This document shows positions 1 to 7,809 of a stretch of DNA of 64,000 bases, piece after piece (position 1 is the first letter of the stretch; every line of letters starts with the position of its first letter). The DNA is from Anaerocolumna xylanovorans DSM 12503. Its GTDB lineage: Bacteria > Bacillota > Clostridia > Lachnospirales > Lachnospiraceae. Position numbers and translations under genes: made by a program. Where the stretch lies: assembly GCF_900143645.1 (NCBI RefSeq), contig NZ_FRFD01000003.1, forward strand, positions 1,116,001 to 1,180,000, in the 5' to 3' direction. Under the pieces are notes generated by a model. It worked only from the letters and a program-made list of their open reading frames with translations. It was not told the DNA's origin and ran no database searches.

Positions 1-425
1 TTATCCTGATTCGAACCTATTATTCGACCAGTATACCGGAAGAAATTTATGAGTCAGCCAAGATAGATGGTGCATCCTACTATAAACTATTTACCAGCAT
101 GGTATTGCCTATGGGTAAACCAATTCTTGTAACAGTTGGACTATTTACTGGCTTGACCTATTGGAATGATTGGACAAATGGTTTATACTATGTAAATGAA
201 TCAAAATTATATACGGTTCAGATATTATTGAATAAGATGATTCAAGATTTACAAGCTTTACAGACCAATGCTTCTACTGCTAGCAGTAGTGCAGCAATGC
301 AAATTCCAACAGTCAGTGTGCGTATGGCAATTGCCTTTGTCGCATTGTTCCCTATTCTTGTGTTATATCCATTTTTGCAGAAATATTTTACAGAAGGTGT
401 TACGTTAGGAGCAGTAAAAGGGTAA
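1..425 (+). CDS. Carbohydrate ABC transporter permease (MalG-type), 5' truncated by window
   Basis: C-terminal part of an inner-membrane permease of a CUT1 sugar ABC transporter. The reading frame is open from the window start. It carries the EAA cytoplasmic loop (YESAKIDGASYYKLF, then LP-x-GKP), which contacts the ATPase, followed by two membrane-spanning stretches and the charged end KYFTEGVTLGAVKG that is typical of MalG-like proteins. The start and the first membrane segments lie outside the window, as do the partner permease and binding protein. No glycosidase follows, so the substrate cannot be read from this side. The family call is secure; the substrate is unknown. Confidence 0.93.
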   Translation, partial: ILIRTYYSTSIPEEIYESAKIDGASYYKLFTSMVLPMGKPILVTVGLFTGLTYWNDWTNGLYYVNESKLYTVQILLNKMIQDLQALQTNASTASSSAAMQIPTVSVRMAIAFVALFPILVLYPFLQKYFTEGVTLGAVKG

Positions 426-547
426 GGAAGGCAACACTGACAAAATAACGCATGAGTCATTGAATCAGATAATTGTAACATTAAATGCATAGATTGCATC
501 AGAGTAATTTTGTGATATTATTTATAGTGAAGGGGTATATTCATATT

Positions 548-690
548 CCTAAAGAATATGCACAAGCATACTGGTTTTTAATTCCAATCATAGTTCACAA
601 GGACTTGAAAACAATTTTCTATTATGAAAAATTTTAAAAAGATTGAAAATTGTGAAATACCTGCACAATACATAAGTTCACGAATAATAA
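548..690 (+). pseudogene. Remnant of an aldo/keto reductase 3' end
   Basis: The frame from 548 reads KEYAQAYWFLIPIIVHKDL and on to a stop near 609. This resembles the aldo/keto reductase stretch around the IPKS-x-HxxR NADPH-binding motif, with a deletion. Further on (about 650-687) the DNA encodes IVKYLHNT-stop and is almost identical to the end of the intact aldo/keto reductase at 2757-2796: GTGAAATACCTGCACA is shared exactly and AGTTCAC follows in both. I read this as the decayed tail of a second copy. The 5' boundary is uncertain and no functional product is expected. Confidence 0.55.
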
Positions 691-721
691 AGGACCTTAA
701 GGGTTCTGTTTATAGTTCATG

Positions 722-761
722 AAAAGGCAGAAACTAAATTAAAAAGTGTCTGCCTTTTTTT
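722..761 (+). terminator. Intrinsic terminator
   Basis: Stem AAAGGCAGAAAC pairs with GTGTCTGCCTTT with a single mismatch and runs into seven T residues. It closes the decayed region after the sugar permease operon. Confidence 0.75.
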
Positions 762-1128
762 GAGTTACTATCTAATTCCATATTTACCGGCGTCTGTATT
801 TAGAAAAAACCGGAGTAAATCTTGTATATTATGTTTTCTTAAAACCTGCTGTAACCTAAGCAAAAAAGCCGGAACAACAGCTACTTATGATCAAATGAAC
901 AAATGGTTCAGTTTACAAAAAATTATAATTGTATCAGCCAGATACTGGAACATGGTACAATGCCAGGGGATATATGAGTATAAAGAAGGCTTATTTAATA
1001 TGCATTTACTTGTTAAAAACATGGCATTTTTCTTAAGATGCAAACAGGCAGGACTCCAGGATAATCTGGAACTGCCGGAAAGAGAGCCTCTGTGTTTACT
1101 AACTTTATTAGATGACATCATGGAGTGA
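760..1128 (+). pseudogene. Decayed NAD(P)H-dependent flavodoxin-family oxidoreductase
   Basis: The frame is open for 122 codons, but recognisable similarity covers only the C-terminal two thirds. AGTTATYDQMNKWF, then VSARYWNMVQ, then KNMAFFLRCKQAGLQ and LPEREP match in order the conserved blocks of NAD(P)H-dependent FMN reductase-like flavodoxin-fold proteins (typically TTATFDQLNKYF, SSQYWNMVHG, NMAFLLKC). The N-terminal FMN-binding half is missing, the only start is a TTG inside the preceding terminator, and there is no ribosome binding site. The invariant HG after WNMV is CQ here. I regard it as a remnant without function. The family assignment comes from motif recall, not from a search. 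Confidence 0.55.
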
Positions 1129-1160
1129 AGCGTTGAAAATTCTTACTGTCTCTTTAAAAA

Positions 1161-1811
1161 TTATGGAATTTGTCTGTAATGACTCAGACACATAAGCATA
1201 AATTTGCGAAAATTTTGTACAAAATTGATTTGAAACTCCGGCAAACCGGCAAGCTCCATCGCTTTTCTAACAAGCGGGCTGACATGACAACTGTTATTTA
1301 ATCCACAGGCGTGGAAAAGTAGTGTCCAATAAAGAGAAATGACATCATCGTTTGATACACTATGACAATGCTTAGATAAAATTTGTATGATTGAATCAAA
1401 GCCAGAGAGAACAATTTTTTTAAATTCAGCTAATCGTTCTACTGTAACATTGGTTTCAATAATGGTGGCAAGAATCGAATAATATCGTAAGTAATCATGA
1501 TTTTTATCCAGAATGCTTGTCCATAAATCTGTAAATTCTTCGTCCGTTAAACCATCTTTATCTATAAAAGTTGATTCAATATCAAAAAAATAGTTATTCT
1601 GCTTTTCCAAATACAATTCTAAGAATATTTCTTCCTTTGTTGTCACATATTTATATAAGTTACCACGGGACCAACCTAATGCTTCTGCTATTGTGGTTAA
1701 TGTAATTTCTTGATAAGTACGGTCATGAAAAAGGTAGTCTGTTGTTTTCATGATTTCATTCATGCGTCGCCTTTTTTGCTCGATGCTGCGGGCTCTGATA
1801 AATTCGGTCAT
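1161..1811 (-). CDS. TetR/AcrR family transcriptional regulator
   Basis: A 216-residue one-component repressor. The N-terminal helix-turn-helix spans about residues 15-62 (TTIAEALGWSRGNLYKYVTTKE is the recognition region), and the C-terminal two thirds is the all-helical ligand and dimerisation domain. The ATG is preceded by GGAGGAAAAAG. It is divergent from the aldo/keto reductase gene. The two promoters overlap at their -35 boxes and two similar operator-like sites lie in the gap, so autorepression and control of the reductase are the natural inference. The ligand is unknown; a reactive carbonyl compound is plausible given the neighbour. Confidence 0.92.
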   Translation of the reverse strand: MTEFIRARSIEQKRRRMNEIMKTTDYLFHDRTYQEITLTTIAEALGWSRGNLYKYVTTKEEIFLELYLEKQNNYFFDIESTFIDKDGLTDEEFTDLWTSILDKNHDYLRYYSILATIIETNVTVERLAEFKKIVLSGFDSIIQILSKHCHSVSNDDVISLYWTLLFHACGLNNSCHVSPLVRKAMELAGLPEFQINFVQNFRKFMLMCLSHYRQIP

Positions 1812-1841
1812 ATCTTTTTCCTCCGGTTTTGCGATGTTTTT

Positions 1842-1870
1842 AGTATATCATAAAAAAACTCGCTTGACAA
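1842..1870 (-). promoter_or_regulatory. Promoter of the TetR gene
   Basis: On the minus strand TTGTCA (1870-1865), a 17-bp spacer and TATACT (1847-1842). The -35 box overlaps the -35 box of the divergent promoter by five positions. Confidence 0.65.
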
Positions 1871-1892
1871 GAAACGAAACGTCACTTATAAT
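1864..1892 (+). promoter_or_regulatory. Consensus promoter of the aldo/keto reductase gene
   Basis: TTGACA at 1864-1869, a 17-bp spacer and TATAAT at 1887-1892: a perfect vegetative sigma-70/sigma-A promoter. A promoter this strong needs a repressor, consistent with the adjacent TetR gene. Confidence 0.85.
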
Positions 1893-1920
1893 ATAAAGTA
1901 TAAGAAACATTTCGTCACTT
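1869..1920. promoter_or_regulatory. Paired TetR operator candidates
   Basis: Two copies of AAGAAAC-N5-GTCACTT lie at 1869-1887 and 1902-1920, exactly 33 bp apart. Each is an imperfect palindrome (AAGAAAC against AAGTGAC, 5 of 7 matching). The first fills the spacer of the reductase promoter and touches both -35 boxes; the second covers the expected transcription start. The 33-bp step is about three helical turns, so two dimers would sit on the same DNA face. Confidence 0.6.
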
Positions 1921-1944
1921 AAAATACAATTTGGAGGTAAAGCA

Positions 1945-2796
1945 ATGGAATTTACTACACTTAACAATGGTATTAAAATGCCAATGGAAGGATTTGGAGT
2001 ATTCCAGGTACCAGATCCGGCACAATGCGAGCAATCAGTTGTTAATGCAATTCAGGCAGGCTATAGACTGATAGATACGGCAGCTGCCTATTTTAATGAA
2101 GAATCAGTAGGGGCAGCGATTAAAAAATGCGGCGTTCCAAGAGAAGAACTTTTCATTACAACAAAGTTATGGGTGCAGGATGCCGGATACGAAGAAGCAA
2201 AAAAAGCATTTCAGACTTCTCTTGATAAGCTTGGGCTTGATTATCTTGATTTATATCTGATTCATCAGCCGTTAGGTGATTACTATGGTGCATGGCGTGC
2301 AATGGAAGAACTGTATAAAGAAGGAAAAGTAAAGGCTATTGGTGTATGTAATTTCTATCCGGAGCGTTTAACAGATTTATGTTTAACTGCAAAGGTAACA
2401 CCGGCAGTCAATCAGGTAGAACTTCATCCATTTTTCCAGCAGGAGAATGCCCTGGCAACTATGAAAGAGTTTGGTGTCCAGCCTGAAGCCTGGGGACCCC
2501 TCGCAGAAGGAAAGCACGGTATTTTCACAGATCCTATGCTTACGGAAATTGCCGGGAAATATGGAAAATCAGTTGCGCAGGTAGTTCTGCGTTGGAATAC
2601 ACAGAGAGGGGTAGTGATTATTCCTAAGTCGATACATCAGAATCGTATTGTAGAAAATCTTGACATCTGGGATTTTGAATTATCAAAGGAAGATATGGAC
2701 AAGATTTCCAGGATGGATTTGGGACATAGTGAAATTGTAGACCATAGCAGTCCTGAATTTGTGAAATACCTGCACAGCGCAAAAGTTCACAATTAA
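1945..2796 (+). CDS. Aldo/keto reductase
   Basis: A 283-residue cytosolic NADPH-dependent carbonyl reductase with the (beta/alpha)8 fold. The catalytic tetrad is visible: Asp44, Tyr49, Lys74 and His107. The C-terminal IPKSIHQNR segment is the NADPH 2'-phosphate binding motif. Length and motif order fit the family of small prokaryotic 2,5-diketo-gluconate-reductase-like AKRs. The ATG lies seven bases after GGAGG. It is transcribed from a consensus promoter divergent from the TetR gene. Role by inference: detoxification of a reactive aldehyde or ketone that the TetR protein senses. Confidence 0.95.
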   Translation: MEFTTLNNGIKMPMEGFGVFQVPDPAQCEQSVVNAIQAGYRLIDTAAAYFNEESVGAAIKKCGVPREELFITTKLWVQDAGYEEAKKAFQTSLDKLGLDYLDLYLIHQPLGDYYGAWRAMEELYKEGKVKAIGVCNFYPERLTDLCLTAKVTPAVNQVELHPFFQQENALATMKEFGVQPEAWGPLAEGKHGIFTDPMLTEIAGKYGKSVAQVVLRWNTQRGVVIIPKSIHQNRIVENLDIWDFELSKEDMDKISRMDLGHSEIVDHSSPEFVKYLHSAKVHN

Positions 2797-2858
2797 ATAT
2801 GCTTGCTATGTAGAAGTAATGCTTAAAAATTATAATTTGCAGATTGGAGAAGGCAATA

Positions 2859-3218
2859 ATGAATAAGGTTGTAGAAGTATCGAATAAAATATGGGATGCT
2901 TTTAATAAGGTTGATGTTGATGTATTAGTTGACCTGGTGCATAAAGAAGCAATGTTTGTTCATATGGGGGTTACCTTATCCCGTGATGATGAAATTAATG
3001 TTATCAAAGAAGGAAAAATTATTTATAAAGAAATTGAATTTCAAGAAAAAACAGTGAAAGAATTGGATTCAATTGTGATACTCTTAAATAAACTTAAACT
3101 TACTGCTATTGTTGGCGGAAATGAAGTTATTAACCCTTTTGTAGTAACGGAAGTATATACAAAAAATGGTGAAGACCTTAAATTAGCTTCATTGTCATAT
3201 ACAAAAATTGTTTATTAG
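2859..3218 (+). CDS. NTF2-like (DUF4440/SnoaL-type) small protein
   Basis: A 119-residue protein of the nuclear-transport-factor-2-like cone fold. The N-terminal helix (EVSNKIWDAFNKVDVDVLVDLVH), the following F-x-HMG and the alternating strands ending in SYTKIVY are typical. I place the start at ATG 2859 because GGAGAAGG lies five bases upstream; an in-frame TTG at 2844 has no such site. It follows the aldo/keto reductase by about 60 bp without a terminator, so it may be cotranscribed. Such proteins are often small isomerases, hydrolases or ligand binders; no catalytic role can be assigned here. Confidence 0.75.
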   Translation: MNKVVEVSNKIWDAFNKVDVDVLVDLVHKEAMFVHMGVTLSRDDEINVIKEGKIIYKEIEFQEKTVKELDSIVILLNKLKLTAIVGGNEVINPFVVTEVYTKNGEDLKLASLSYTKIVY

Positions 3219-3269
3219 TATATTGAATGCAGAAAGAATACTCTGAATTTAATTTTCCAATTGTACTTC

Positions 3270-3312
3270 AAGAGCTGGGGGTTGGTTTTAGGCTTCCAGC
3301 TTTTAATTATTC
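3270..3312 (+). terminator. Terminator, copy A of the duplicated intergenic block
   Basis: AAGAGCTGG pairs with CCAGCTTTT around a loop and is followed by AATTATT. The same hairpin recurs at 22434-22475. There the 3' arm is CCGGCTCTT, so changes on one arm keep the stem paired. Confidence 0.6.
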
Positions 3313-3388
3313 TGCATAACAACTAAGATCTTTGAGGCATCTGCAAAGGAAACAAAGATTTATGTTTGACTGAACTTAAGAAGACCCA

Positions 3389-3521
3389 AATCAATAAATA
3401 TCTTTCATAGAAATCTACCTTTTTCTTCACAGAATTCTCACATTTTCCCATTAATTTAAAGTTAATGAATTAGGATTATGCATCCAGCAAAAAATTATTA
3501 AAACAGAATAATAAGAATGGA
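3389..3521 (+). repeat. Duplicated promoter block, copy A
   Basis: This stretch aligns along its whole length with 22501-22639 upstream of another lipoprotein gene. Shared blocks in order: ATCAATAAAT / ATTAATAAAT, CTTTCATA, TTCTCACATTTTC, the TTAAAG region, CATCCAGCAAAAAATTATTA (A for G in copy B), AGAATAATAAG and ATGGAG. Copy A ends ten bases before the DUF362 lipoprotein start and supplies its ribosome binding site. Confidence 0.75.
3424..3442 (+). promoter_or_regulatory. Eleven-bp direct repeat, OmpR/PhoB-type response regulator site candidate
   Basis: TCTTCACA (3424-3431) and TTCTCACA (3435-3442) are direct repeats stepped by 11 bp. The second copy of the block has two exact TTCTCACA at the same step. 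Spacing and tandem orientation are those of winged-helix response regulator dimers. No two-component system lies in the window. Confidence 0.5.
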
Positions 3522-3530
3522 GAGTGTGAT

Positions 3531-4625
3531 ATGAAGTTGAATAGGGTTATTGGTTTAGTTTTAAGTCTTATGATGATATTTTCACTCGTAGCATGTGGAA
3601 ATTCTCAGACTAGCAATAAGAAAGCCGATACAGAAATGAAAAGTTCAGAAACAGAAGGTTCAGAAACAGAAAGTTCGGAAGTACAAAATTCTGAAGATAG
3701 TAACACAGTGCAGACAGATGCTTCTGGTACGGAAGAGGTATCCCAATCACCCAAGGAAACATCAAAAGTTTATATGACAACGGATATCAGTCCGGAAGGA
3801 TTAATGGCGGTTTATAAGGCCTTGAACTGGACGCCAGAAGGAAAGGTTGCTGTGAAGCTTAGTACGGGAGAGCCTCCGGCCAGCAATTATCTGAAACCGG
3901 AATTGATTAAAGACCTGGTTCAGTCCGTAAATGGTACGATTGTAGAATGTAACACGGCGTATGGCGGTTCTCGCGGTGAGACAGCGATGCATATGCAGGT
4001 AGCAAAGGATCACGGCTTTACGGATATTGCAACAGTGGATATTATGGATGCTGATGGGTCAATAAGTCTTCCGGTAGACGGAGGAACTCATCTGAAAGAG
4101 GATCTTGTCGGATCACACTTTGCAAATTATGATTCTTTTATTGTACTTTCCCATTTTAAAGGTCATCAGATGGCAGGCTTTGGAGGAGCTATTAAAAATA
4201 TTTCTATAGGAATTGGCTCGAAAGAGGGAAAATGTCTGATTCATACTGCAGGAAAGAGTCATACAAGCCCGTGGGGAGGAGATCAGGATGACTTCCTGGA
4301 ATCAATGGCTGACGCAGGTAAGGCTGTTTCTGACAGTCTGGGAAATGGGAAAAATATTGTTTATGTCAATGTTATGAACAACATTAGTATAGATTGCGAT
4401 TGCAATGGGAATCCGGCTAAACCGGATATTCACGATATCGGAATTCTTGCTTCAACCGACCCCGTAGCACTGGATCAGGCATGTATTGATCTTGTATATG
4501 CTGCGGAAGGCAGTAAATCTCTCGTAAACAGAATAGAACAAATGAATGGACTTCACACATTGGAAAGTGCGGAAAAAATCGGACTTGGCAGCCGTAAGTA
4601 TGAACTGGTGAATATAGATGATTGA
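3531..4625 (+). CDS. DUF362 domain lipoprotein
   Basis: A 364-residue protein with a lipoprotein signal peptide (LVAC, lipidated Cys22), a Ser/Glu/Thr-rich linker to about residue 75 and then a full DUF362 domain. DUF362 proteins are usually cytoplasmic and thought to relate to iron-sulfur chemistry; this one is predicted to be anchored on the outer face of the membrane. The block YVNVMNNISIDCDC supplies the cysteines expected of the domain. RBS GGAGAG precedes ATG. Its last eight bases overlap the next gene, so it is translationally coupled to the permease. The reaction is unknown. The domain call is strong; the location rests on the lipobox. Confidence 0.88.
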   Translation: MKLNRVIGLVLSLMMIFSLVACGNSQTSNKKADTEMKSSETEGSETESSEVQNSEDSNTVQTDASGTEEVSQSPKETSKVYMTTDISPEGLMAVYKALNWTPEGKVAVKLSTGEPPASNYLKPELIKDLVQSVNGTIVECNTAYGGSRGETAMHMQVAKDHGFTDIATVDIMDADGSISLPVDGGTHLKEDLVGSHFANYDSFIVLSHFKGHQMAGFGGAIKNISIGIGSKEGKCLIHTAGKSHTSPWGGDQDDFLESMADAGKAVSDSLGNGKNIVYVNVMNNISIDCDCNGNPAKPDIHDIGILASTDPVALDQACIDLVYAAEGSKSLVNRIEQMNGLHTLESAEKIGLGSRKYELVNIDD

Positions 4626-5514
4626 CATATTACATAGAGAATACGTATATCTTTGGTATTATTTTAGTATTCAACTACATCAGATTTTTCCATACTGGTT
4701 GCTTGGTATGGTTATCGGATCGGTTGTGTCCGTGTTCGCTAAAGAACGAATTCATCGGCTTTTTAGTAACTTGAAGGATAAGAAGTGGGGGGTATTTGGC
4801 ATTGTACCAGCCTGTTTATTGGGCATAGCTTCACCACTTTGCATGTATGGAACGATTCCGATAGCCGCTACTTTTTCTGAGAAAGGTATGAGAGACGACT
4901 GGCTGGCAGCATTTATGATGTCTTCTATCTTGCTCAATCCCCAGCTGATTATTTACAGTGTAGCATTAGGAACTAAGGTATTGATAGTTCGGATTTCAGC
5001 CTGCCTCCTATGTGGTATAATGGCGGGATTGCTTGTACATGTATTCTACAAGGAGAAATCATTTTTTAACTTCTCTTCCTTTTCAGAAACGAAAAGCCGA
5101 GATACCGACCCAAATATTCTGTTACGTCTAATTAGAAATTTTGGCCGCAATGTAAAAGCAACTGGTTTGTACTTTCTTATAGGCATAGCATTATCAGCAA
5201 TGTTTCAGAGATATGTACCGACAGATGCGTTTGTTAATTTATTTGGAAAAAATGAGGGATTCGGTGTACTTATGGCAGCTACCATTGGTGTTCCGCTTTA
5301 CATGTGCGGTGGCGGAACGATACCTATTTTACAACAGTGGCTTTATGACGGTATGAGCCTGGGATCAGCTGCTGCTTTTATGATTACCGGACCGGCTACT
5401 AAAATTACCAATTTAGGAGCTGTTAAAATTGTGTTAGGTACCCGCCGGTTTATAATGTATTTATTATATGTGATACTATTTTCATTTTTAATTGGCCTAA
5501 TTATAAATATTTGA
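4618..5514 (+). CDS. Permease of the ArsP_1 / DUF318 (UPF0718) family
   Basis: A 298-residue integral membrane protein with about eight hydrophobic segments in two halves. The duplicated signature is present: ASPLCMYGTIPIA (about residues 70-82) and VPLYMCGGGTIPI (about 224-236), each with a cysteine near a GTIP motif, followed by ITGPATKITNLGA. Proteins of this family export organoarsenicals (ArsP) or are uncharacterised (YraQ). The gene overlaps the DUF362 gene by eight bases, so the two products probably act together. The substrate is unknown and arsenical export is not implied by the neighbours. Confidence 0.85.
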   Translation: MIDILHREYVYLWYYFSIQLHQIFPYWLLGMVIGSVVSVFAKERIHRLFSNLKDKKWGVFGIVPACLLGIASPLCMYGTIPIAATFSEKGMRDDWLAAFMMSSILLNPQLIIYSVALGTKVLIVRISACLLCGIMAGLLVHVFYKEKSFFNFSSFSETKSRDTDPNILLRLIRNFGRNVKATGLYFLIGIALSAMFQRYVPTDAFVNLFGKNEGFGVLMAATIGVPLYMCGGGTIPILQQWLYDGMSLGSAAAFMITGPATKITNLGAVKIVLGTRRFIMYLLYVILFSFLIGLIINI

Positions 5515-5567
5515 GTACTATACCTTATGATAACAAGATGTCGGATTATTTATCATGGAGAATAAAA

Positions 5568-6707
5568 ATGAGAACAAACAGGACAAATAAGTTAGTATTA
5601 TCAGCACTATTTATAGCAATTGGAATCATATTACCATTTGTGACACTGCAGATTCCATCAATTGGTAATATGTTGTTGCCAATGCATATACCTGTTATCT
5701 TATGTGGGTTTATCTGCGGTGGGCCATATGGGCTTATAGTAGGATTCATACTACCGTTATTACGTAGTATTTTATTTGGTATGCCGCCACTGATGCCTAC
5801 AGCAGTCTCTATGTCATTTGAACTTGCTACCTATGGACTTATCTCTGGTATTATATATCAAAGAATAGCAGGTAAGAGGTTTGCCGCCTATATTTCCCTG
5901 ATTGGTGCAATGATTGCAGGAAGGATTGTTTGGGGAGCTGTATCTTTTGGGTTATATACCTTACTTGGCAATATATTTACATGGAAGATATTTGCTATGC
6001 AAGCTGTTATCAATGCAATTCCAGGTATCATAATACAATTGGTTTTAATTCCTTTATTGGTTTCCTCACTAAAGCATGCAGGAGTAATACGCCATCTATC
6101 AAAAAATGAGAAATTGGACATGAAAGCAGCGTGTGCCAATCGTTTTGAACCTGTTCTGACGGAAGTAAATAATTTGTTGAAATCAAACAAGGATAATCTC
6201 ATGATAGCAATCGATGGAAAATGCGCAAGCGGAAAGACAACATTGGCATACTATTTACAAAGTGTATACGACTGCAATCTCTTTCATATGGATGACTTTT
6301 TCTTAAGAGAAGAACAAAAAACGGAGAGTCGTATCAATGAGATTGGTGGCAACGTTGACTACGAAAGATTCAAAACAGAAGTAATTAATAAGCTCTTAAA
6401 GAAACAGGATGTTGAATATACGAAATATAGCTGTGATAACAAATCCATAGAAAAATCAGTAGCAATAATGAAACATAAGCATCTTAATATTATAGAGGGT
6501 TCCTATAGCCAGCATCCGTATTTTGGAAACATATATGATTTGAAGATATTTATGGATATTGATGATAATTCACAAATAGATAATATCAGAAAGCGTAATG
6601 GAGAAGAAAAATTAAAACGCTTTATAAGCGAATGGATTCCAAAAGAAAACGCATATTTTAATAAATTTGCTATAAAAGAAGAAAGCGTAATTATTAAATG
6701 GCAGTAA
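5568..6707 (+). CDS. ECF transporter S-component fused to a uridine-kinase-like P-loop kinase
   Basis: A 379-residue fusion. Residues 1 to about 170 form a six-helix ECF S-component (LVLSALFIAIGI, LLPMHIPVILCGFICGG and ELATYGLISG resemble vitamin-type S-components). Residues about 195-379 form a P-loop kinase of the uridine kinase/phosphoribulokinase class: Walker A GKCASGKT at 217-224, then LFHMDDFF and GGNVDYERF. The start is ATG 5568 with GGAG seven bases upstream; a TTG at 5511 overlapping the previous stop lacks a site. No EcfA or EcfT lies nearby, so a shared energising module elsewhere is expected. Inference: the substrate is phosphorylated on entry and trapped. Its identity is unknown. 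Confidence 0.85.
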   Translation: MRTNRTNKLVLSALFIAIGIILPFVTLQIPSIGNMLLPMHIPVILCGFICGGPYGLIVGFILPLLRSILFGMPPLMPTAVSMSFELATYGLISGIIYQRIAGKRFAAYISLIGAMIAGRIVWGAVSFGLYTLLGNIFTWKIFAMQAVINAIPGIIIQLVLIPLLVSSLKHAGVIRHLSKNEKLDMKAACANRFEPVLTEVNNLLKSNKDNLMIAIDGKCASGKTTLAYYLQSVYDCNLFHMDDFFLREEQKTESRINEIGGNVDYERFKTEVINKLLKKQDVEYTKYSCDNKSIEKSVAIMKHKHLNIIEGSYSQHPYFGNIYDLKIFMDIDDNSQIDNIRKRNGEEKLKRFISEWIPKENAYFNKFAIKEESVIIKWQ

Positions 6708-6725
6708 TATTCTACTATGAAATGG

Positions 6726-6756
6726 AAAGACTTATGGTAATCCATAAGTCTTTTTT
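6726..6756 (+). terminator. Intrinsic terminator
   Basis: Perfect 12-bp stem AAAGACTTATGG / CCATAAGTCTTT with loop TAAT and a T run. It ends the DUF362-permease-ECF/kinase operon. Confidence 0.93.
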
Positions 6757-6893
6757 ACAACTTCTTTATACCATTTGTTTTATATAGACAAACTTAATGA
6801 GATTTCCAATTAATTGGTGCGGCAGAAAAGAGGTCAAAATGAACGATTTTTATTTGAAAATGGTATTTACGATGAGACAGAAGGAGGAATGCT

Positions 6894-7601
6894 TTGAACA
6901 CAAAAGTGAAAATAAAAATATCAGTGGATATATTAATGACTATTACGCTATTTGTCCTTATGTGTTTCCAATATACCGGCAACAATAATCATGAAGTAGC
7001 AGGAGCAGCAATGTTGATTCTTTTCCTCGTTCATAATATTCTAAACAGGAACTGGTATAAGAATCTGTTCAGAGGAAAATATACAGCCCCCAGAATGCTT
7101 CAGACAATTGTTGATATTTCAATGCTGATTGTGATGCTATTGCAGATGATCAGCGGAATATCCATGTCCGGATATGTATTTACTTTTATACCCTTTGGAT
7201 TAAGAGCATCGACTGCAAGAACAATCCATATGTTATGTGCCTATGCAGGTTTTCTGTTTATGAGCTTTCATATCGGTCTTCATTATGGAATGATTATGAC
7301 TATGTTTAAGAAGATGCTTAGGTTTCAGACTGAGAACAAATACAGAATAATTTGTTTAAGGAGTGTTGCGGCAGGAATTGCCGTATACGGTATTTATGCA
7401 TTAATTAAAAGAGATTTTATTAATTACATTACTATGCAGATACAATTCGCATTTTTTGATTATGAAGAACCGGTGATTTTCTTTGTTCTTGATTATTTTG
7501 CAATTATGGGAACTATGGTATTTATTGCATATTACTTACAAAGATGGCTGATTAGTAAAAATAAAGAAGTGAAAAAGCGGGACGCCGGAGTGGAACATTA
7601 A
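6894..7601 (+). CDS. DUF4405 membrane protein (cytochrome b-like)
   Basis: A 235-residue membrane protein with about six hydrophobic helices. Histidines lie in helices in the pattern expected for bis-His haem ligation: His33, His47 (LFLVHNILN), His112 (RTIHMLCAYAG), His126 and His130 (FHIGLHYG). This is the DUF4405 arrangement, related to cytochrome b561-type proteins. The start is TTG at 6894 with AAGGAGG six bases upstream; no in-frame ATG has a comparable site. It stands alone after a terminator. Near exported flavodoxin and DUF362 proteins, a role in membrane electron transfer is plausible but unproven. Confidence 0.82.
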   Translation: MNTKVKIKISVDILMTITLFVLMCFQYTGNNNHEVAGAAMLILFLVHNILNRNWYKNLFRGKYTAPRMLQTIVDISMLIVMLLQMISGISMSGYVFTFIPFGLRASTARTIHMLCAYAGFLFMSFHIGLHYGMIMTMFKKMLRFQTENKYRIICLRSVAAGIAVYGIYALIKRDFINYITMQIQFAFFDYEEPVIFFVLDYFAIMGTMVFIAYYLQRWLISKNKEVKKRDAGVEH

Positions 7602-7809
7602 AACCGAATAGCCCTCTTGCCGGAAAGTATATTAGCTCAATCTATTTTGCAGGAGATTAAAAAATGTACATCCTCGTTCGCGATTTACTATTGAAATCAT
7701 AAAAAATAAAAGATAAATTCGTAATGAATGATATTTTTTATAAAGATTATTGATGATATACTTAAAAGGTACAATAATTTGGTTTTATGAAAATTACGGA
7801 GGATAAATT

